NCBI GenBank assembly: GCA_002412925.1
Contig: DHVZ01000095.1
Span: 34,521-98,520 of the forward strand
Length of the DNA: 64,000 nucleotides
Direction of reading: 5' to 3'
Source: Anaerolineales bacterium UBA5195
GTDB lineage: Bacteria > Chloroflexota > Anaerolineae > Anaerolineales > Villigracilaceae
Part shown: piece by piece, positions 57,934-64,000 of the stretch
How positions within the stretch are numbered: position 1 is the first letter of the stretch
Layout of the letters: each line of letters starts with the position of its first letter
Notes under the pieces: model-generated
What the model was told of the DNA's origin: nothing
Database searches by the model: none
What the model saw: the letters and a program-made list of their open reading frames with translations, nothing else
Program-made: the position numbers and the translations under genes

Positions 57934-58532
57934 GTATCGATATCACTTCCCTTGCTCTCGGCTGGGTGGCCGCCTATGGTGCGCCGATGGTGGCGGGGCT
58001 GCTCTTTTTGGGTGGACTGGGCCTGCCTCTGCCCGGTACGCTGCTGGTCATTGCTTCAGGGGCGTTCATCCGCCTGAGCCTGTTGGACGCCTATTCCACA
58101 CCGGCGCTAGGTTATTTGGGGACGATTGCCGGGGACGCCTCCCTATATGCGGTCGGTTATTTCGCCAGGGGCTGGATTCAACAACGCTTCGGACAGACCG
58201 CCGCCTGGAAAAGCGCGCAGGCGCTCTTCGAACGTCGCGGAGGGATCACCATCTTTCTGACACGCTGGCTGCTGACCGCCATCGCTTTCCCCGTCACATT
58301 GATTGCGGGCAGCAGCGGTTACCATTTCAGGAAATTCCTGATTTTTGATTTTTTGGGAGAATTGACCTGGGTCTTGCTTTACGGCGGGCTGGGCTATGCC
58401 TTTGGCAGCCAGTGGGAATTAATCAGCGATTTCATCTCCAACTTCAGCGGATTCGCGCTGGGTGCGCTGGCGCTGGGAGTGGGTATTTACCTGCTGGTGA
58501 AATTTGGCAAAAAACCGGCCGCGACAAGCTGA
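57930..58532 (+). CDS. DedA-family (VTT-domain) membrane protein
   Basis: The 200-residue protein has about 5 hydrophobic segments and the DedA pattern: VAGLLFLGGLGLPLPGTLLV ('.e..glplPge.ll...G'), GTIAGDASLYAVGYFARGW ('G...GD...Y..Gr..G'), LFERRGGITIFLTRWLLTAI ('f.r.G...i...Rf.p..R'), and PVTLIAGSSGYHFRKFLIFD. Members are membrane proteins linked to lipid carrier recycling and envelope homeostasis. It overlaps the preceding gene by 4 bp. The canonical arginine after the TRW stretch is present in the reduced form TRW. Confidence 0.85.
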   Translation: MSIDITSLALGWVAAYGAPMVAGLLFLGGLGLPLPGTLLVIASGAFIRLSLLDAYSTPALGYLGTIAGDASLYAVGYFARGWIQQRFGQTAAWKSAQALFERRGGITIFLTRWLLTAIAFPVTLIAGSSGYHFRKFLIFDFLGELTWVLLYGGLGYAFGSQWELISDFISNFSGFALGALALGVGIYLLVKFGKKPAATS

Positions 58533-58546
58533 GACAAACAGGCGGC

Positions 58547-59488
58547 TTAAACTCCGGCTTTTAGCACCCGGCAGCCTCCAACCGGTTCGATCTGGTAGGC
58601 CCCACAGGCAGCCGGGATCAGAATCGTTTCGAGACGCTGTAAGGATTGGCTTTCGTCGCCAACGATAACTTTTGCCTGGCCTTCGATCAGAGTCAGTGCG
58701 TGGAAAGATTCGCCCTGGGTGTTTAAGCTGACCGATTTTTCCCTTGAAAAAACCAACTCAAGGTTGAAATACTGGCATTGACTCAAAACCCGCGTCTCGC
58801 CATCTGCAAGAACCGGCGCAGGCAATACCTCACCGGCGGCCTCGGGGCGCGAAACGGCCAGCGCCTTGTCGAGATGCAGTTTGCGCGTTTCGGACTGCGG
58901 ACGGCCCCAATCGTAGACGCGGTAGGTCAGGTCGGAGGTTTGCTGGATTTCGTAAATCAGCAATCCCGGCCCCAAAGCATGGATCATGCCCGGGCTCATA
59001 AAAATGGTCTCGCCCGCCCGGACTTCCAACATTTGAACCAGATCGAGAATTGTCCCATTGCGGATGGCGTCAGCCAATCCTTCGGCGCTGACTTTGGGCT
59101 TCATCCCGGCGATCAACTTTGCCTCCGGAGCCGCCTCCAGCACTTGCCAGGCTTCCGTTTTCCCAAAGAACCCGGGCCCTTCGAGGGCAACGGCTTGCTC
59201 GTCATTGGGATGGACTTGCAGCGAAAGCCACGCGGCGCAGTCCAGGATTTTAACCAGGACGGGAAAACGCATTCCGGTTTGTGAGACTGCCCGGCGACCT
59301 AAAAGATCCACGCCAAATTCTGTCGCCAGATCGGCCAAGGTGCGCCCGGCATACGGCCCGGAAGCGACCAGGTCCTTTTCGTAAACAATCCAGGCCTCGG
59401 CAGTGGGGACAATTTCAGGGCGGAGACGCGCACCTCCCCAAACGTAATCGCGGTACTCGGGGGTCAAGCGGAAAGGGTGAGTAAGCAT
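58547..59488 (-). CDS. manA: Mannose-6-phosphate isomerase, class I
   Basis: The 313-residue protein starts TPEYRDYVWGGARLRPEIVP and has WIVYEKDLVASGPYAGRTLA, FPVLVKILDCAAWLSLQVHP (metal-site '.lK.ld....LSvQVHP') and DEQAVALEGPGFFGKTEAWQ ('GKtE.W.v'). Later blocks are MSPGMIHALGPGLLIYEIQQ ('.pG..Ha.g.g.....iQ'). This is the classical PMI layout. It interconverts fructose-6-P and mannose-6-P, the entry to GDP-mannose and thus to the Gmd/Fcl pathway of the island. It is convergent with the DedA gene. Confidence 0.93.
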   Translation of the reverse strand: MLTHPFRLTPEYRDYVWGGARLRPEIVPTAEAWIVYEKDLVASGPYAGRTLADLATEFGVDLLGRRAVSQTGMRFPVLVKILDCAAWLSLQVHPNDEQAVALEGPGFFGKTEAWQVLEAAPEAKLIAGMKPKVSAEGLADAIRNGTILDLVQMLEVRAGETIFMSPGMIHALGPGLLIYEIQQTSDLTYRVYDWGRPQSETRKLHLDKALAVSRPEAAGEVLPAPVLADGETRVLSQCQYFNLELVFSREKSVSLNTQGESFHALTLIEGQAKVIVGDESQSLQRLETILIPAACGAYQIEPVGGCRVLKAGV

Positions 59489-59593
59489 GCGGATAATCCA
59501 ATCTCAAGGAAGGGATGGTCAACTACCTCAGACTATACCTTGAGCCAAAGCCTTTGTACAGGCTCATCGGGCGCATCGTTTGAGAATGGAACC

Positions 59594-60385
59594 TCAACTC
59601 GAGGCGCTGGCGTAACGGCGTAGCCCCAACCTGAAAAGGATTGATGCGACACTGACCAGCAGCAGCGCCAGCCCCAGGCTGGTGAGCAGACTCGGAATCG
59701 TCAGGTTCCCCATCAGCGCCTGGGCAGGGAGAGTGGTGATGACCCCGACCGGGACAATCCAGGTCAGGACCATTTGCAGCCAGCCGGGGTACATCCCCAG
59801 CGGGTAGCGCGCCAGTTGGAACAGGCCGTCGAAGACCCAGGTGAAAAGCACACCGGGGCTCCAGAAAATCAGCGCAGCAAAAATCAGCAGGATCGCGTAC
59901 AGGATCAAGCTCCCAGACAGGAGGGTCAGCAGGAAGGCCAAAACCTGCCAGAGAGTCAGCGTCACCTGCAACTGGATCACCGCCACAAAGAGCACGCCCA
60001 GCCCGAGCAGCAGGTCAAAGAGCGCAAACAACCTCCATTTGCGCAGGCTGACCAGGAACTGGGTATTGACCGGGCGCAGGATGGTGAAATCGAAAGCGCC
60101 GCTCCAGATTTCGCCGTCCATCCCTGAAAGCGATTCAAGCCCCGGGCCGATGAACAGGCCGCGCAGGGCGCTGACCGTCAGGTAGACGCCCAAGAGCGCC
60201 AGCGTGGAGGGCAAATCCCAGCCGTGGACCTGGCTGACCTGCCCAAAGATGACCACAATCCCCAGAATGCCGGTCGCCAGGTTGAGCAGGGAGTAGAACA
60301 GGCTGATCAGGAAGTTGGCGCGATAGGCGGCTTCTTCCTGGAAGGAGGCCTGCATAAAACGGGCGATTAAGTGAAAAGGTCGCAT
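59594..60385 (-). CDS. ABC-2 family permease subunit (PF06182-like), A
   Basis: The 263-residue protein has about 6 hydrophobic segments, and its features include FQEEAAYRANFLISLFYSLL, LESLSGMDGEIWSGAFDFTI, LRPVNTQFLVSLRKWRLFAL and RYPLGMYPGWLQMVLTWIVP ('.rfPl..yp...........iP'). These are typical of the ABC-2 permease family of small exporters. GGAGG lies 6 nt upstream of the chosen ATG. It is one base from the end of the second permease gene and forms an exporter with it and with the ATPase. The substrate is unknown. Confidence 0.82.
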   Translation of the reverse strand: MRPFHLIARFMQASFQEEAAYRANFLISLFYSLLNLATGILGIVVIFGQVSQVHGWDLPSTLALLGVYLTVSALRGLFIGPGLESLSGMDGEIWSGAFDFTILRPVNTQFLVSLRKWRLFALFDLLLGLGVLFVAVIQLQVTLTLWQVLAFLLTLLSGSLILYAILLIFAALIFWSPGVLFTWVFDGLFQLARYPLGMYPGWLQMVLTWIVPVGVITTLPAQALMGNLTIPSLLTSLGLALLLVSVASILFRLGLRRYASASS

Positions 60386-60386
60386 C

Positions 60387-61175
60387 TCAGCCTCCAATCG
60401 CGGCATAGCGGCGCAGCCCCGCGCGCCAGAGCAGGGCAGAGAGCGTGACTGCCACCAGGAGCCAGGCGGCCTGGATGGCAAACCCGGCCAGCAGCCCCGC
60501 CGCATCCAACTGACCGGTCAGCACTTCGACCGGGAAGGCGACCATGTAACGGAAGGGCAGGATTTTGGCGGCCGTCTGCAAAGCGCCGGGCAGCAGGGCA
60601 ATCGGCGCGACCTGGCCCGCCAGCAGGAAAATCAGCGAGTCTTGCAGCGCCAGCAGGGCATCGGCGCGGGTCGCCCAGAAGGCCAGCAGCGCCAGCCAGT
60701 AGCCCCAGAAAAAGCGCAAGGCCCAGGCCAGCACCAGCGCCGGGAGGAAGGCCAGTCCGTTTTCGAGGCGGAAATCCAGTTCGGGGCGCAGGATCAGCGC
60801 CAGCAGGGCCACGATCGGCAGGTCAAAGACGAGATAAACAACCTTTCCCGCAAATTCCGAGGCCAGCGCATCGTAAAGCGGTGGGATCGGACGCAGCAGG
60901 ACGCGGTTCAGCTGCCCGTAACGGATCAGGTCGCCCACCGTCCAGTTGGTCTGGGCGTAGGTGACCTGGTTGACCAGGATCAGGATCAGGTAGTAGGCCA
61001 CAAACTCGCCGCGCGTCAGCCCGGCAATAGTCTGCGTCCCGGCGGCTGTCGACCAGACCAGCAGGTAAATCAACGGGGGGATCATCCAGCCGAAGGCCAG
61101 GATAAAGAAAAAGCTGCGGTATTGCAGCCACGAAAGCCACAACCCGCGCACAAGTGCCCAGCCGCCGCGCGTCAT
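60387..61175 (-). CDS. ABC-2 family permease subunit, B
   Basis: The 262-residue protein has about 6 hydrophobic segments and shows the same plan as the neighbour: LWLSWLQYRSFFFILAFGWM, GEFVAYYLILILVNQVTYAQ, IRYGQLNRVLLRPIPPLYDA ('i..G.l...LlrPi.....') and LPFRYMVAFPVEVLTGQLDA. The two permeases are therefore a heterodimer. Its start overlaps the ATPase gene by 4 bp. Confidence 0.82.
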   Translation of the reverse strand: MTRGGWALVRGLWLSWLQYRSFFFILAFGWMIPPLIYLLVWSTAAGTQTIAGLTRGEFVAYYLILILVNQVTYAQTNWTVGDLIRYGQLNRVLLRPIPPLYDALASEFAGKVVYLVFDLPIVALLALILRPELDFRLENGLAFLPALVLAWALRFFWGYWLALLAFWATRADALLALQDSLIFLLAGQVAPIALLPGALQTAAKILPFRYMVAFPVEVLTGQLDAAGLLAGFAIQAAWLLVAVTLSALLWRAGLRRYAAIGG

Positions 61176-62170
61176 AGGGCGCCTTCCGAGTAAATCTGGT
61201 CGATGACGGCCTCGATCGGCGGGTCTTCGACCGTCAGGTCGGCGACGGGCAGGGTTTGGAGCAGGTGCGCCGTCAGGGCGGGCGCCTCGGCGCGGGGGAC
61301 CCGCAGGGTCAGGAGGTTGGCGTCGCTTTCAGTCACTTCCACGCCCGCCGGAAACTGGAGCAAGGCAGCCGGGGAGAGGGTTTCTTCGCTCAGGGTAATC
61401 CGCAGCAGCTTAAACGGGAGCAGTTGACGGGCGAGGCCGCCCAATTCCCCATCATACAAAACCTGCCCGTGATGGATCAGAATCACCCGCGGGCAGAGCG
61501 CGAGCACATCCGCCATGTAGTGACTGGTCAGGATGACCGTCACGCCGCTGCGCTGGTTGTACTCGGCCAGGAAGCGGCGCAGGCGGAGCTGCATCGAAAC
61601 ATCCAGGCCGAGGGTGGGTTCATCAAGAAAGAGCACCGCAGGGCGATAGAGCAGGCTGGCGGCCAGTTCACACTTCATCCGTTCGCCGAGCGACAGGTTG
61701 CGGACCGGTTTGGTCAGCAGTTCCTGCATCTCGAGCAGGTCGATCAGTTCATCCACGCTGCGGCGGAATTCGGCGGGCGGCATAGCGTAGATTTCGCCCA
61801 GCACGCGGAAGGAGTCCAGCGGCGGGATGTCCCAGAGCATCTGGCTTTTATTGCCCATCACCATGCTGATCTGCCGCAGGTAGTCGGGCTGGCGCTGCCA
61901 GGGGGTGAACCCGGCGACTCTGGCCGTGCCGGCGGATGGATGCAGCAGCCCGGAGAGCAGCTTGAGCGTGGTGGTTTTGCCCGCGCCGTTGGGGCCAATC
62001 AACCCGACCATGGCTCCCGTTTCGATCGAGAAGCTGACCTCGCGGACGGCGCAGACTTCGTCATAGGTTGGTTTGAGCAGGCTTTTCAGCGAGGCTGAAA
62101 GCCCTTCGGGGCGAACAGGGACGCGGTAGGTTTTACTCAGGTTTTGAACGTAGATTTGGGGTTCGGTCAT
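61172..62170 (-). CDS. ABC transporter ATP-binding protein
   Basis: The 332-residue protein has Walker A GLIGPNGAGKTTTLKLLSGL, signature LSLGERMKCELAASLLYRPA and Walker B VLFLDEPTLGLDVSMQLRLR, then LTSHYMADVLALCPRVILIH (H-loop). The C-terminal 100 residues (LLPFKLLRITLSEETLSPAA onwards) are a variable extension typical of this subfamily of multidrug/lipid exporters. It is the first gene of the exporter operon with permeases A and B. Confidence 0.9.
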   Translation of the reverse strand: MTEPQIYVQNLSKTYRVPVRPEGLSASLKSLLKPTYDEVCAVREVSFSIETGAMVGLIGPNGAGKTTTLKLLSGLLHPSAGTARVAGFTPWQRQPDYLRQISMVMGNKSQMLWDIPPLDSFRVLGEIYAMPPAEFRRSVDELIDLLEMQELLTKPVRNLSLGERMKCELAASLLYRPAVLFLDEPTLGLDVSMQLRLRRFLAEYNQRSGVTVILTSHYMADVLALCPRVILIHHGQVLYDGELGGLARQLLPFKLLRITLSEETLSPAALLQFPAGVEVTESDANLLTLRVPRAEAPALTAHLLQTLPVADLTVEDPPIEAVIDQIYSEGAL

Positions 62171-62227
62171 AAAAGGGTTCCTTTTTCACGCTGAGTGAAA
62201 TCAAAGCGCAAAATGATTGATAAAGTG

Positions 62228-62273
62228 CCCTTCGACTTCACCACACACAAATTGTGTGGCTCCGCTCAGGGCG
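62228..62273. repeat. Palindromic repeat, CCCTTCGAC...GCTCAGGGCG family
   Basis: CCCTTCGACTTCACC with CACACACAAATTGTGTGG and CTCCGCTCAGGGCG. Same family as at 962-980 and 5450-5502. The rest of the 62171-62396 gap has no recognisable gene. Confidence 0.65.
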
Positions 62274-62396
62274 AATCTGGTGTTTAAATTCATTCTACAA
62301 CCCTGGTGCGCAATAGGAGGGTTTGTAAATTGGTGATCTTTGGGGCGCTGGTGATGGGGTACCTGCCCAGCTCGTAGGAGTAAAGCGAAACAACCT

Positions 62397-62438
62397 AAAG
62401 CAGACTTCCGAGTTCTTTGAGAACTCGGAAGTCTGCTT

Positions 62439-62439
<1 letters not shown>
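62397..62439 (-). terminator. Perfect 20-bp hairpin at the end of the UvrA-family gene
   Basis: The arms 62397-62416 and 62420-62439 are exact reverse complements around TTG. On the minus strand AAAAGCAGAC... ends in GTCTGCTTTAGG followed by GTTGTTTCG. It overlaps the stop codon of the UvrA-family gene. Confidence 0.8.

Positions 62440-64000
<1,561 letters not shown>

Overview
This 64 kb window looks like a chromosomal segment of a fairly GC-rich bacterium, most likely a Chloroflexota (Anaerolineae-like) organism. That placement is inferred from gene content (DUF951 next to an MGDG-synthase-like glycosyltransferase, a giant bacterial alpha-2-macroglobulin lipoprotein, many GT-C membrane enzymes) and from the abundance of short palindromic repeats, not from a marker gene. 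No rRNA, tRNA or CRISPR array was seen. Almost everything is on the minus strand. Left edge (1-5.1 kb): the end of an AraC-type regulator, a lipoprotein, a GT-B transferase, an AT-rich TIR-domain gene, and a small GIY-YIG nuclease gene embedded in an array of palindromic repeats. Middle (5.1-45.8 kb): a roughly 40 kb surface-polysaccharide or glycoconjugate island. It encodes sugar-nucleotide enzymes (UDP-GlcNAc 4,6-dehydratase, RmlD-like reductase, NeuB-type synthase, SpsF-type cytidylyltransferase, GDP-mannose 4,6-dehydratase, GDP-L-fucose synthase, UDP-sugar 6-dehydrogenase, two further epimerases), GT2 and GT4 glycosyltransferases, methyltransferases, a Wzm/Wzt-type ABC exporter, a Wzx-type flippase, two UPF0104/AglD-like membrane proteins, and seven or eight polytopic GT-C-like proteins. 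A MarR-type regulator of the EPS-associated kind sits inside the island. Near-identical promoter/operator palindromes precede it and the gmd gene, which suggests one regulon. Right part (45.9-64 kb): housekeeping and envelope genes. These are a type-4 uracil-DNA glycosylase, RimI, TsaB, TsaE, an MGDG-synthase-like glycosyltransferase, DUF951, a phosphoribosyltransferase, the 2032-residue alpha-2-macroglobulin, an anchored protein with an internal duplication, a DedA-family protein, ManA (which feeds the GDP-mannose/GDP-fucose route), a three-gene ABC-2 exporter, and the C-terminal part of a UvrA-family protein that runs off the edge. How the genes work together: ManA, Gmd and Fcl point to GDP-L-fucose; the dehydratase, RmlD-like, NeuB and SpsF genes point to a nonulosonate or a deoxy-amino sugar; the polyprenyl-phosphate GT2, the UPF0104 proteins and the GT-C proteins look like a lipid-linked sugar system; Wzm/Wzt and Wzx would export the products. 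The most unusual features are (i) a GIY-YIG nuclease gene whose stop codon lies inside one of the palindromes that flank it on both sides, in a dimeric repeat array, and (ii) many palindromic elements lying in frame inside genes. The second is directly supported by comparing two paralogous membrane proteins in this window, one of which carries insertions the other lacks.
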